Positions 24,528 to 33,838 are shown, counted from the stretch's first letter. The stretch: DNA of 64,000 nucleotides from PALSA-505 sp036267135 (GCA_036267135.1 DATAWQ010000160.1:1-64000), one strand, 5' to 3'. Made by a program: numbers and translations. Notes: generated from the letters alone by a model not told the origin.

Positions 24528-25871
24528 ATGGGCACGGTCATCCTCGAGCCGGTGTTCCCCGGCCCGAAGATCCGAACTGCCCACAATGAAATGTTAGTAC
24601 CCGCTGTGGGACGGCTGGCGGCTGTGGTGTGGCCGTACAGCACCGCCTTGTGGCTGGGCCGCACGCTGCAGCGCCGCGGCTGGGGCGGTGTCGCCATCGT
24701 GCCCGCCGATCATCTGGCTTGTGGCATGCCCGACCTGGAGCAGGTGCTGAAGTCCAGCCACTGGGACCGGGTGCTGACCGACCCCGGTGACCCCGACGCG
24801 CTCGCCACGGCGCTGCGGGGGGTGGCAGCTGTGCTGCCCGGAGACGAGAGCTCCGTCCCGCTGGCCGAAAGCCTCGCCGCCCGGCTGGGGCTGCCCGGCA
24901 GCGACCCACGGACCTCGGCTTGCCGCACCGACAAGGCAACCATGCAGCAGGCGCTCGAACGCGCCGGGGTGCCACACCCCAAGACGATACGAGCGAACAG
25001 CCTGCCGTCGGCGCTGGCCGCGGCCGAGACGGTCGGCTGGCCGGTGGTGGTCAAGCCGCGGTGGTCGGCCAGCAGCGTGGGGGTCACCGTCTGCCACAGC
25101 CCGGCCGACGTGGCCGCGGCCTGGGCCGCGACCGCGGGGCAGCGCGGCGCGCTGGGCGAGATCACCCGGGTGGTGGCGGTGCAGGAATACCTGGACGGCC
25201 AGAAGTGGACCGTGGACTCCGTCACCGTCACGGTGCCCGGCGCGGCCCGGCCGGTGCACGTGATCACCAGCCTATGGCGCGAACGCGTCATCGTGACCGG
25301 CGGGCACGTCGCCTGGGGCGAATCCTGGCTGGTGCCACCCGCCGCGACCGGCCACGACCAGGCGGCCAGCGAGGTGGCCGACTACGCCCAGGCGGTGCTG
25401 GACGCGGCCGGGGTGGCCGCCGGGCCGGCCTGCACCGAGATCGTGCTGACCGCCCGCGGGCCCCGGCTGGTCGAGGTGATGGCCCGGCTGGCCGGCTGCT
25501 ACCCGGTGCACCTGGTGGAACTGGTCACCGGCCAGAACCAGGTCACCGCCACCGTCGACGCGCTCACCGACGCGCGGGCGTTCGCGGCCCGGCCGGCGCC
25601 CGCCGCCCGCGGCGGCCTGATGGTCGCGCAGGCCTGGCTGATCGCCCCGCACGCCGGTTTCCTCGACGGTGCGTCGCTGCAGAAGATCGGTGACCTGCCG
25701 ACGGTGCGGGCGGCATCGGCGGGCCTAGTGCCCGAGGCGGTGGTCGCGCCCACCACGGACACCCCCAGCAGCCCGGGCCGCCTGGATCTGCTCGGCACCC
25801 CCGCCCAGATCCAGCAGGACATCGCCACGGTTCGCGCCCTGGAGCAGGATCTGTACCGGAGGCGCCGATGA
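24528..25871 (+). CDS. ATP-grasp ligase (BacD-like amino-acid/peptide ligase)
   Basis: 447 aa from the ATG at 24528; a GTG at 24447 would add 27 residues and neither start has a strong ribosome site. The layout is that of carboxylate-amine ligases: N-terminal domain, then CRTDKATMQQALERAGVPHP, the ATP-binding PVVVKPRWSASSVGV, and the metal/ATP site near CTEIVLTARGPRLVEVMARL. Relatives include BacD-type L-amino acid ligases that make dipeptides with ATP. The MFS gene starts within its stop (ATGA), recalling the bacD-bacE pair of ligase and exporter in bacilysin synthesis. Substrates are unknown. Confidence 0.82.
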   Translation: MGTVILEPVFPGPKIRTAHNEMLVPAVGRLAAVVWPYSTALWLGRTLQRRGWGGVAIVPADHLACGMPDLEQVLKSSHWDRVLTDPGDPDALATALRGVAAVLPGDESSVPLAESLAARLGLPGSDPRTSACRTDKATMQQALERAGVPHPKTIRANSLPSALAAAETVGWPVVVKPRWSASSVGVTVCHSPADVAAAWAATAGQRGALGEITRVVAVQEYLDGQKWTVDSVTVTVPGAARPVHVITSLWRERVIVTGGHVAWGESWLVPPAATGHDQAASEVADYAQAVLDAAGVAAGPACTEIVLTARGPRLVEVMARLAGCYPVHLVELVTGQNQVTATVDALTDARAFAARPAPAARGGLMVAQAWLIAPHAGFLDGASLQKIGDLPTVRAASAGLVPEAVVAPTTDTPSSPGRLDLLGTPAQIQQDIATVRALEQDLYRRRR

Positions 25872-27154
25872 GGTCCTGGTGGACCGGCACCGGCGGCCCA
25901 CCCGACCTGTCACTGGCGCGGCTGACCGTCGCGCAAGCCGCCGGGCAGGCGGGCACCTGGGCCGGCTACACCGCCGCCCTGCCCATTGCCCTGGCCGATC
26001 CACACCCCGCGGCCGCGCTCAGCGCCATCACCGCGGTCTGGGGCCTCCCGTCCATCGCGGCCCGGCTGACCGGCGGAGCGATCGACCGGTACGGACCCCG
26101 CCGCATTGGGGCCGCGGCCTGGGCCCTGGCCGCCCTCGCCGCCGCGATGGCCGCACTCGTCCACCTGTCGCTGCCCGGGCTGCTGGTGGTGCTGGCCGTC
26201 GTGGCGGCGGGCGGCACCTGGGGGGTGGCCGCCGGTGAGGCCGCCCCGACCTGGCTGCCCGGCCGCCCCGACCTGGCCGCCGCCGGGTCCTGGCTGGTCG
26301 TCGCCGGGAGCGTGCCGCTGGCCCTCGGCCCGGTCGGCGCCACCAACCTGACCGCCCACGCCGGTGACCGGGCCACCTGGACCCTGGTCGCCGCCCTGTC
26401 TGTCGTCGCCGCGGTGGCCACTTTGGCCGTGCCCGCCACCCGGCCGCCCGGCGCGGCGCGGGCCCGGTCGCACCGGCGCGTCCCGGCCCCGATGCTGGCG
26501 GTGCTCACGGTCACCGCCGCTCTGTACGCCAGCATGGGGGTGATCACCGTCCTGGAGCCGCTGTACGTCCGCCAGGTTCTGGCCGCCCCGCTCACCGTCT
26601 ACGGCTGGCTGCTGGCCGTCTGGGCCGGGGCCGGGACTGCTGTCGCCGTGCTGGCGGGGCGGTGGCGCCGCCTGGCCCGCGCACCCATCTGGGCCGCCGT
26701 CGCCGTCACCGCGGCCGGGCAGGTTCTCTACCTCGGCACTGCGGTCCTGGCCGCCGCGTTCGCCGGCGCGGCCCTGTTCGGCGCCGGCGCCGCCCTGTTC
26801 CGCCTGTCGGCCCGGGCCGTCATCGTGGACACCATCCCCGAAGGCGAGCACGGCCGGGCGCTCAGCTGGTGGGAGACCGTCCAGTGCGCATCCTTTGCCG
26901 CCCCCGCCGTGGCCACCGGCCCGCTGGTCGCCATCGTCGGCTTGCGGGTCGTCCTGGCCTGCTGCGGTTTGTTCACCGCCGCCGTGGCCGCTCTCGCCGG
27001 GATCAGGCCAGCCGGGGTCAGGCCAGCACAGCCTGGACGCTGCGCACCGCGTCGGTCACCGGGGCCAGCGCCTGGTCGGCCGGCAGCTCCGCTTCGGCCG
27101 GGGGCGAGGTGCCGTTCCGCACCGAGGCGGCCGTCCGGTCCAGCACGCCGGTGA
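25868..27154 (+). CDS. MFS transporter
   Basis: 428 aa with about 12 hydrophobic helices between residues 15 and 378 and the inter-helix motif GGAIDRYGPRRIGA after helix 2. GGAGG lies before the ATG, which overlaps the ATP-grasp stop, so it is probably the exporter for that enzyme's product. The last 45 residues are Arg/Pro/Ala-rich and lie entirely antisense to the end of the FUSC gene (137-bp overlap). The membrane fold seems complete before this tail, so the original stop codon was probably lost. Confidence 0.85.
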   Translation: MRSWWTGTGGPPDLSLARLTVAQAAGQAGTWAGYTAALPIALADPHPAAALSAITAVWGLPSIAARLTGGAIDRYGPRRIGAAAWALAALAAAMAALVHLSLPGLLVVLAVVAAGGTWGVAAGEAAPTWLPGRPDLAAAGSWLVVAGSVPLALGPVGATNLTAHAGDRATWTLVAALSVVAAVATLAVPATRPPGAARARSHRRVPAPMLAVLTVTAALYASMGVITVLEPLYVRQVLAAPLTVYGWLLAVWAGAGTAVAVLAGRWRRLARAPIWAAVAVTAAGQVLYLGTAVLAAAFAGAALFGAGAALFRLSARAVIVDTIPEGEHGRALSWWETVQCASFAAPAVATGPLVAIVGLRVVLACCGLFTAAVAALAGIRPAGVRPAQPGRCAPRRSPGPAPGRPAAPLRPGARCRSAPRRPSGPARR

Positions 27155-28907
27155 GCTGGCGGACCGCGCCGGGCGCCGGGGCGGGTGCGCCGTGCTCGCG
27201 GGTGAGCGCGGTCGCGGTGACCGCGTCCATGACCTGTTCCAGGCCCACCAGCGCGGGCCACCACGCGGTGGCCTGGCGGCTGAGCGCGGGCGGCTCGGAC
27301 ATCGCGCGCTGGAACTCGGCGTGCAGGTCGGACAGCTCGCGGTGGGTCTGCCTGCGCAGCCGGCCCCGGTCGGCCGAGGTCTGGATCAGCGCCCGCTCGG
27401 TGTACCTGGCCACGTGGTCGATGGCCTCGGCGAGCTGGCTCGGCACGCGCGCGTGCCAGCTCGACGGCCACGGAGCGTACCCGACGAGCAGCGCGACCGC
27501 GCAGCCGATCAGGGTGTCGATCAGCCGCGCCTCGGCCAAGTGCCAGCCGCCCCGGTCCAGCAGGTCGATGAGCACGACCACCAGCGGGGTCAAGAACGTG
27601 GACAGCAGGCCGTAGTTGCGGCTGCGCCCGTAGGGCAGCAGCGCGGCCAGCACCGCGAACGGGATCAGCAGCCAGGGCCCGTACGGCACGATGGCCAGGA
27701 TGACCGCGCCGAGCACGGCCCCCACGACCGTGCCGATGCCGCGCTGCAGCGCCCGGGCGAACACCGAGCCGAAGTCCGGCTTGAGCACGATGGCCACGGT
27801 CAGCACGACCCAGTAGGACCGCTGCAGCGGCAGGATCTCGCTCACCACCGCGGCCACCCCCATGCTGGCCATCAGCCGCAGCGCGAACAGCCGCACCAGC
27901 CTGCCCGCCCGGATCTTGTCCAGCCCGTCGCCCAGCCGCTCGCGGCGGCCGCGCGGCGGCGGCTGCGGCTCGTCGGGCAGGCCTTTGCCGGCGACCAGCC
28001 GGGCCGCGCCCTTGAGCGCGTCGCACAGCACCTGCGCGGTCGGCTGGCCGTCCCAGCACGGCGGGATGGCCGGGGGCGGCATCCCTTGCTCGATCGCGTC
28101 CGCGAGGTCGTCGAGCGTGTTCGCGATCTGCGGCGGCGGGGCCGCGCCAGCGACGCTGAGCGCGGTCGCCGCCTCGCTGATCGGGTGGGTCTGGTTGAGC
28201 AGCGCGCCGAGGCGCTGCAGCCGGGCGTCCGCCCCGGCCATGCCCGACCGCGAGGTCAGCAACTGGTCGTAGGCCACCGCGAGCGCGGCTGTCACCGCCC
28301 GCCTGCGGGTCAGGTACTGGCCGGTCCCGACGGCGCGCAGCCGGGCCGCCTGGGCCCGGTACACGTCGGCGACCGCGTGCTGCTCGGCCGCGCGCGGATA
28401 CAGCAGCCAGCCCGGGATGATCAGGATCATCGACCAGGCCACCCCGATGAGGAACTCCAGCGGCCCGCTCCACCACGGCCGCAGCCCACCCAGCGGCCCG
28501 AAGCCGAACGCGGTGTACACCAGCAACTGCAGCCCGGTGACCGAGCCGATGCTGCCAAGGTCGCTGATCACCACGGATACGCCGGCGATCACGACGAGGA
28601 CGACCACGGCGATCCAGCCGCGGCCGTGGATGAGGGTCCCGATGGTCAGGCCGACGGCGCCGCCGAACACGGTGGCCGAGCCCACCCGCCTGACGCGGGC
28701 CCGGTACGGGCCGCCTACGTCCACGGTCACCGCGATCAGCCCGCCTATCGCGGGCAGCAGCCCGAGCGTCAGCTCGTCGCTGAGCAGCCCGGCGGCCAGC
28801 GGCACGCAGATGGCCAGGGCAGCCCGCACCATCAGCGGCCAGGGGACCGGCGCCCGGCGTGGCCGTACGATCTCGACCAGCCATTGCGGGGCGACCGCGT
28901 CACGCAC
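27018..28907 (-). CDS. FUSC/YccS-type membrane protein
   Basis: 629 aa with two sets of membrane helices (about 25-165 and 340-465) separated and followed by soluble helical regions, the layout of the FUSC / aromatic acid exporter family. The second set holds the family pattern ...QRSYWVVLTVAIVLKPDFG followed by RGIGTVVGAVLGAV. These proteins are thought to export aromatic acids or related weak acids; the substrate here is unknown. The GTG start at 28907 has no clear ribosome site. Its 3' end lies inside the MFS frame. Confidence 0.88.
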   Translation of the reverse strand: MRDAVAPQWLVEIVRPRRAPVPWPLMVRAALAICVPLAAGLLSDELTLGLLPAIGGLIAVTVDVGGPYRARVRRVGSATVFGGAVGLTIGTLIHGRGWIAVVVLVVIAGVSVVISDLGSIGSVTGLQLLVYTAFGFGPLGGLRPWWSGPLEFLIGVAWSMILIIPGWLLYPRAAEQHAVADVYRAQAARLRAVGTGQYLTRRRAVTAALAVAYDQLLTSRSGMAGADARLQRLGALLNQTHPISEAATALSVAGAAPPPQIANTLDDLADAIEQGMPPPAIPPCWDGQPTAQVLCDALKGAARLVAGKGLPDEPQPPPRGRRERLGDGLDKIRAGRLVRLFALRLMASMGVAAVVSEILPLQRSYWVVLTVAIVLKPDFGSVFARALQRGIGTVVGAVLGAVILAIVPYGPWLLIPFAVLAALLPYGRSRNYGLLSTFLTPLVVVLIDLLDRGGWHLAEARLIDTLIGCAVALLVGYAPWPSSWHARVPSQLAEAIDHVARYTERALIQTSADRGRLRRQTHRELSDLHAEFQRAMSEPPALSRQATAWWPALVGLEQVMDAVTATALTREHGAPAPAPGAVRQLTGVLDRTAASVRNGTSPPAEAELPADQALAPVTDAVRSVQAVLA

Positions 28908-29014
28908 CCTGGCGGCCTGCCGTGGCAGCTCTCTCAGCGTGTCTCCCGTTGATGGTCAGGCGTCAGCGCCCTATCGCGGCCTCCCTATTGTCGTCCTGGC
29001 CGTTCCGGCCGGTC

Positions 29015-29209
29015 TTACTTCTTGAACGCGTCGCGGATGTTCTTGCCCGCGTCCTTCACCTGCTCGCCGACCTGCTTGGTCGAACCGGCGACGCGGTCGC
29101 CCTGGCCTTCGGCCTCCAGCCGCTGGTTTCCGACGGTCCGGCCCACGTCCTGCTTGGCCCGGCCCTTGCCCATCTGCAGCTTGTTCTTGAGCTTGTCCAT
29201 GAATCCCAT
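29015..29209 (-). CDS. CsbD family stress protein
   Basis: 64 aa, the usual size. It begins MGFMDKLKNKLQMGKGRAKQ and has the family's lysine/glycine-rich amphipathic repeats, ending VKDAGKNIRDAFKK. GGAGG lies 6 nt before the ATG at 29209, which selects this start over an upstream in-frame codon. CsbD is a general stress protein of unknown mechanism (SigB-controlled in Bacillus). It lies between the FUSC gene and a peroxiredoxin gene on the same strand. Confidence 0.9.
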   Translation of the reverse strand: MGFMDKLKNKLQMGKGRAKQDVGRTVGNQRLEAEGQGDRVAGSTKQVGEQVKDAGKNIRDAFKK

Positions 29210-29286
29210 GTCACGCCTCCCGTTGTTGTCCCGCGTGAGCTGCCCACCCAACGCCGAACTATGCGCGCGGACCAGCCGCCGGGCGC

Positions 29287-29769
29287 CTAGGAGGCGAGAG
29301 CGGTGAGCTGCGCGGTGATCGCGGAGGCGCGCGGGAAGGTGAGGCCGACCAGGGTCACGTGTTTCCAGCGCAGCACGCCGCCGGAGTCGATGACGAACAC
29401 CGAACGGCGCAGCGCGGACGAGCCGAGCCCGATCCCGTACTGCCTGGTCACCGCCAGCTCGGTGTCGGCCAGCAGCGGGAAGCCCAGGTTGTGCTTGCGG
29501 GCGAAATCCTCGTGGCTGTCCAGCCCTTGCGGGCTGATACCCCAGACGGTGGCATTCAGCGAGGTGAACGCGTTCAGTTCGCTGGTGTAGGAGCAGAGCT
29601 GCCGGGTGCAGACCGACGTGTTGTCTCCCGGGTAGAAGGCCAGCACCAGCGGCTTACCACGCTGGGCCGACAGCAGGTAATCGGCGCGCTCCGCCTGCTC
29701 GCCGGACAGTTTCACGCCGGGAAGTGTGAAGTCCGGCGCAGCGGCGCCGACCTTGGGTGACTTGGCCAC
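29287..29769 (-). CDS. peroxiredoxin (PrxQ/BCP-like)
   Basis: 160-aa thioredoxin-fold peroxidase. The active site is FYPGDNTSVCTRQLCSYTSE: peroxidatic Cys in the (P)xxx(T/S)xxC context and a second Cys five residues later, the atypical 2-Cys pattern of PrxQ/BCP. The conserved Arg is in LRRSVFVID. It reduces hydrogen peroxide and organic peroxides at the expense of thioredoxin. It stands next to the CsbD stress gene, suggesting a stress context. Confidence 0.92.
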   Translation of the reverse strand: MAKSPKVGAAAPDFTLPGVKLSGEQAERADYLLSAQRGKPLVLAFYPGDNTSVCTRQLCSYTSELNAFTSLNATVWGISPQGLDSHEDFARKHNLGFPLLADTELAVTRQYGIGLGSSALRRSVFVIDSGGVLRWKHVTLVGLTFPRASAITAQLTALAS

Positions 29770-29919
29770 GGAAGCCTCCGGCCTGGTGACAGCGGGACGG
29801 GGTCATTCATAGCGCATTCGGCGCCATCGCCGGATCGGTTCGGCTCGCTGGCCTCGGCTCCAGTCGCTCGAGCGTCCACCGTGGTGGCGCCAGCCGTTCA
29901 TTTTCCTCATGGGGTAACT

Positions 29920-30240
29920 TCACCGCCAGCCCGGCCGGTCTCGCGGGCCTGGCTGGTTGGGTGGGCCTGGCCTGGTCTGCGGGGGGTGGCGGGGCGGCGG
30001 CACTTGCATCCCGGCCGACCGCTCGGTGCTGTGCATCTTCGCGCTCAACTCACCCGGCGTGGCGGCGGTGATCACGGTGCCGCGCGGCGTCTGGAACAGC
30101 GGAAACGCGACGTAGCGGCGGGTGTAGCAGCCCCACATGACCAGCCAGCGGCCGTGGTCGCGCTGAAGCTGGGCGGCTGCCTGACGGCAGGCGTCCTCAT
30201 TGCGTTGATCACGTGGACCAGGATTGGGGTTTGGAATCAC
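29920..30240 (-). CDS. small conserved-looking hypothetical protein
   Basis: 106 aa. A central block (about 30-75, HGRWLVMWGCYTRRYVAFPL then TPRGTVITAATPGELSAKM) has the feel of a folded actinobacterial small protein; the C-terminus is Pro/Arg-rich and disordered. No function is assigned. It is alone, 150 bp from the peroxiredoxin gene and divergent from the DUF4389 gene. Confidence 0.6.
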   Translation of the reverse strand: MIPNPNPGPRDQRNEDACRQAAAQLQRDHGRWLVMWGCYTRRYVAFPLFQTPRGTVITAATPGELSAKMHSTERSAGMQVPPPRHPPQTRPGPPNQPGPRDRPGWR

Positions 30241-30464
30241 GACGGCTCCAGGCCGAACGATACAGTCCCTTCTGCCCCAGCGCTGACCACACTGCCGCTA
30301 ATCCGGTGAATACGTCTGATCTCTCGCCGCGCACCAATCTGATCCCAGGTCACTGACTTCCCCGCGGGGCAAAGCCGTAGGCACTACCCTGCGGGTTGTT
30401 ACCGTCGGGACCTGGGTATTTGCCGAAAGGCCAGGTCGCAAACGCCGAGGATTCGGGGACACTG

Positions 30465-31097
30465 ATGACCAACTATCCGCCCGGGGGCAACCCGCCGCCC
30501 GATCAACCGCAGGATCCCGGCTACGGCGTCCCCGGGTACGGCGGCCCCGGCCCCGGGTACGGGGGTCAGGACCCGGCCTACGGCGGTCCGCCAGGACCTG
30601 GCTACGGTGCTCCCGGCCCGGGCTACGACCCGTCCGCCGGCCCTGATTACGGCGCCCCTGGCCCGGGCTACGACCCGGGCTACGGTCAGGCGCCTGGCCA
30701 GCAGGCACCGGGTCAGCCGCCGTACTACCAGGGGGGGACGGGCCCGGGCTACGCGCTGGAGCCGTCGCGGGCCTACGGTCCGGCGCACGGCCAGGCGTAC
30801 CCGGTGCAGCTCTCGGTCGAGTACCCCGAGCAGAGCTCGCGCGTGCTCGCCGGGCTGAGCATCCCGTTCTTCCTGCTTCGCCTGATCATGCTGATCCCGG
30901 CCCTGTTCGTGCTGTACTTCGTGGGCATCGCCGCCGCGGTGGTGGCCTGGATCGCCTGCTGGGCCGTGCTGTTCAGCGGTCGATACCCGCCGGCCTTCCA
31001 CAGCTTCGTCACCGGCTACCTACGGTGGTCGACCAGAACCACATGTTTCCTCTACGGCTTGACCGACCAGTACCCACCGTTCAGCCTGGAACCGTGA
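30465..31097 (+). CDS. DUF4389 membrane protein with Gly/Pro/Tyr-rich N-terminus
   Basis: 210 aa. The first 105 residues are a disordered array of PGYG(A/G)PGPGY-type repeats. The C-terminal DUF4389 domain has one or two membrane helices: LSIPFFLLRLIMLIPALFVL, IAAAVVAWIACWAVLFSGRYP, then LRWSTRTTCFLYGLTDQYPP. This domain is often duplicated in actinobacteria; here there is one copy. The function is unknown. The low-complexity head may bind other proteins at the inner membrane face. Confidence 0.82.
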   Translation: MTNYPPGGNPPPDQPQDPGYGVPGYGGPGPGYGGQDPAYGGPPGPGYGAPGPGYDPSAGPDYGAPGPGYDPGYGQAPGQQAPGQPPYYQGGTGPGYALEPSRAYGPAHGQAYPVQLSVEYPEQSSRVLAGLSIPFFLLRLIMLIPALFVLYFVGIAAAVVAWIACWAVLFSGRYPPAFHSFVTGYLRWSTRTTCFLYGLTDQYPPFSLEP

Positions 31098-31339
31098 CCG
31101 TTTCGCCCGTGCTCAATCAGCCCGTGCTCAGCCCGGAGTCCGGACAGCGCCGTCCGGTGCCCGCGTGGTTACCACGGTTCCCTGAGGCCTCTCCCGTTAC
31201 CTCACGGTGCGTAACCGAATACGCGGGGTGGTTCTGTGCAGGTCGCGGCGGTGTAGCCTGGAGCGCGGGGCATTGTGCAGTTTCGTGCGCACGATGTGCC
31301 ATGCATGGCTGCGCTGACCGAGTCAAGGGGTACTGATCG

Positions 31340-32830
31340 ATGAGCTCGGGTCACGGATCAGGACCGGAGGATCCGCAAGGGACGCCCACGTCCTCCGGCG
31401 CGTCACCGGACGATCAGGATCTGGAATGGGACGCATGGCGATCAGGGCCCGGCTACTCCCGCCCGGAGCCGCCCGAGCCTGAGTCCGGGTCTGGGTCTGG
31501 TTCTGGTTCTGGGGCGAAGCCGGGGTCGCACGAGAAGCCCGCACCCCGGCATCCGTACGAGGACCGGGTGCCGGGCCAGCCGTCCGCGCCGCCCGACCGC
31601 CGGGACGACTTCTGGGCGCCGCCGCCGCGCTCCGCCGACTCCACGCGTTCCCACCCGCCCGCGGAGGCGCACGAGGAGCCGAGGGCCTACCCCGCGCCCC
31701 GATCCGCCCCGGAGACCGGCTCGTACCAGCCGCCGTCCCGTGAGCCATTTTCGGGCGGGCCGTACCCGGCGGGCGGGTCGCCGTCGGAGCCCAACGCCTA
31801 CCAGGCCCCCTCGTCGTATGAGGAGCCCGGCACCTACGAGGTGCCCAAGCCCCGGCCGTACGTGAGCGGCGCCCACTACGAGCCGCCCGGCGAGCCGGAC
31901 GGCCTGGACGATTCACACACCCCGCCGACCGGGACCCGGCCGGGCAGCTACGACGAACCGGGCAGCTACTCCGAGCCGATCGACTTCCGCCCTGACGACG
32001 CCGACAGCGGCCCGCGCGACGAGGAGGAGGACGACGAGTACTCCTCGTTCTGGAACGAGGGGCGCGGCGGCGGAGCGCACGCCGCCTCGCCGTCCGGCCC
32101 GGTCAAGATCCCGGTGCCGCCCCCGCCCGGCGACACCTCGGTCTACCGGACGTCCCCGCCCAAGCGTCAGTTCGGGTTCCTGGTCGCGGTGGCGGCCGTC
32201 ATCGTGGCGGCCGCGGTCGCCGGCGTGCTGCTGCTCACCCGGCACAGCCCCGCGCACCACCCGGCCGCGTCCGGTGGCTCGTCCACGCCCGCCTCACACA
32301 CCTCGTCCGCGCCGTCGACCCCGGTCAGCACCCCGCCGTCGGTGACCGGCGCCTCCGGCCGTCTCGGCGTGCCTGGCGCGATCGGCTCGCTGCGGCTGAA
32401 CTCCGCGCTCACCGGGAAGTTCGTCGGCACCAAGGTCAAGAACAAGGAAGCGAACTCGTTCCTCATCCCGCACAAGGACATGGCCAGCGGCTTCTACACG
32501 GCCAATCCAGCCGCGACCTCGTTCTCATCCAGCGATCCGCGGCTGATGTTCCTGGTCGCCTACCTGGCCGGGACCGGTAACGCGCACAGCGCGCTGCACG
32601 AGTTCCTGACCAACCACACCTTCACCAACCAGCAGCAGGTCAGCGCCGGGCCCAAGGGCGGTGTGGCCGCCTGCGGGCTGCTACCGCAGGCGCACGCCAG
32701 CCCGGTGACGCACTGCATGTGGGCCGACGGTGACAGCTACGCCGACTTCTACGCCTGGAACAGCAGCCCGTCGGCGCTGGCCAAGACGATGGTCGGCATC
32801 CGCTCCAAGGTCGAGCTCAGCCACTCCTGA
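31340..32830 (+). CDS. membrane-anchored protein with disordered acidic/proline-rich N-terminus
   Basis: 496 aa. Residues 1-270 are low complexity (Pro, Ser, Gly, Glu, Tyr; includes a run of SG dipeptides). One transmembrane helix follows (about 276-298, FGFLVAVAAVIVAAAVAGVLLL), then a Ser/Thr/Pro linker and a folded outer domain (about 345-496) with two Cys in GGVAACGLLPQ and THCMWADGDS. The topology is type II, with a long cytoplasmic tail that could be a phosphorylation target. No family is recognised with confidence. It is preceded by 240 bp of non-coding DNA. Confidence 0.75.
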   Translation: MSSGHGSGPEDPQGTPTSSGASPDDQDLEWDAWRSGPGYSRPEPPEPESGSGSGSGSGAKPGSHEKPAPRHPYEDRVPGQPSAPPDRRDDFWAPPPRSADSTRSHPPAEAHEEPRAYPAPRSAPETGSYQPPSREPFSGGPYPAGGSPSEPNAYQAPSSYEEPGTYEVPKPRPYVSGAHYEPPGEPDGLDDSHTPPTGTRPGSYDEPGSYSEPIDFRPDDADSGPRDEEEDDEYSSFWNEGRGGGAHAASPSGPVKIPVPPPPGDTSVYRTSPPKRQFGFLVAVAAVIVAAAVAGVLLLTRHSPAHHPAASGGSSTPASHTSSAPSTPVSTPPSVTGASGRLGVPGAIGSLRLNSALTGKFVGTKVKNKEANSFLIPHKDMASGFYTANPAATSFSSSDPRLMFLVAYLAGTGNAHSALHEFLTNHTFTNQQQVSAGPKGGVAACGLLPQAHASPVTHCMWADGDSYADFYAWNSSPSALAKTMVGIRSKVELSHS

Positions 32831-32858
32831 GCGCGGTCGGTTTACCTCTGGCGGGGGT

Positions 32859-33667
32859 TTACGCGAAGCCTGCCACCGGGTGTGGTGCGTAGTGCTCTTC
32901 GAGCGCGGTCCGCTCGTCCCCGGTCAGCTCGATGTCGAGGGCGGCGACCGCGTCGTCGATGTGCTGCGGCCTGGTGGCGCCGATGATCGGGGCGGTGACC
33001 ACCGGATTGCTGAGCACCCAGGCCAGCGCGATCTGGGCCGGCGGGACGCCGCGGCTCTCGGCCACCTTCATCACCTGCTCCTCTTCGCGGTAAAGCAAGT
33101 TGTAGTGGTCCTGCATGGTCGCGAACGGCGTCCAGCCGTGCCGCTCGGCCAGGTGCTGGGCCTTGGCGAACTGCCACGCGTACATTGATGACGCGCCAAT
33201 GTGCCGCGCCTTGCCGGCCTTGACCACGTCGTGCAGCGCCTCCATGGTCACCTCGATCGGCGCGCCGGGGTCCCAGCGGTGAATCTGGTGCAGGTCCACG
33301 TAGTCGGTGCCGAGCCGGCGCAGGCTGTGGTCGATCTCGCTCATGATCGTCTTGCGGGACAGCCCGGCGCCGTTCGGGCCCGGCCGCATCCGGCCGTGCA
33401 CCTTGGTGGCGAGCACGATCTCGTCCCGGCGGGCGAAGTCGTCCAGCGCGCGCGCCCGGTGATCTCCTCGCTGGTGCCGGCGCTGTACACGTTGGCCGTG
33501 TCGAAGAAGTTGATCCCGGCCTCGACGGCCCGGCAGAAGAACGGCCTGGCCTCGCCCTCGCCCAGCGACTAGGGGTGGGCGCCGGCGTCCGGGCTTCCGT
33601 AGCTCATGCAGCCCAGGCAGATCCGGGACACTTCCAGACCGGTGGAGCCGAGCTTGACGTACTGCAT
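32859..33667 (-). pseudogene. aldo/keto reductase pseudogene (nonsense codon plus frameshift)
   Basis: The reading starts at the ATG at 33667 (MQYVKLGSTGLEVSRICLGC), hits a TAG at 33569-33571 where the family has Trp (HPW-SLGE), and continues in frame through the catalytic region FFDTANVYSAGTSEEITG. It then shifts frame near 33446-33457, where an extra CG in a CGCGCGCG run moves the rest (ALDDFARRDEIVLATKVHG ... VDLHQIHRWD) to another frame ending at 32859. Catalytic Tyr, Lys and His are still encoded, so inactivation looks recent. A sequencing or assembly error in the CG run is possible, but would not explain the TAG. Confidence 0.88.
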
Positions 33668-33790
33668 ACGTTCGCCTTCCTTCGGTCGCCGGGGACTTCT
33701 CCGGTGGGCGGCGGCGGGGCCTCCGCCATGACATCCGTCATGCCGCGGCCAGGATAAGAGCCATGTGTCATCGGGCCGCCGGGCGGCTAC

Positions 33791-33838
33791 CGTTGACAGC
33801 GTGATCCGGTCACCCGTTGACAGCGTGATCCGGTCATC
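33791..33838 (+). repeat. 24-bp tandem repeat carrying duplicated TTGACA
   Basis: CGTTGACAGCGTGATCCGGT plus 4 nt occurs twice head to tail, with one difference. Each unit holds TTGACA (33793 and 33817), the -35 consensus. It lies 34-80 bp upstream of the membrane protein gene at 33872. Confidence 0.8.

Noticed and set aside
26895..28952. Long plus-strand and minus-strand frames over the FUSC gene
   Set aside because: No domains and His/Arg/Gly-rich composition; the FUSC frame shows clear membrane helices and family motifs.
31477..31518. Run of TCTGGGTCTGG repeats as a possible DNA structural element
   Set aside because: It lies within the coding region and encodes an SG-rich disordered linker.
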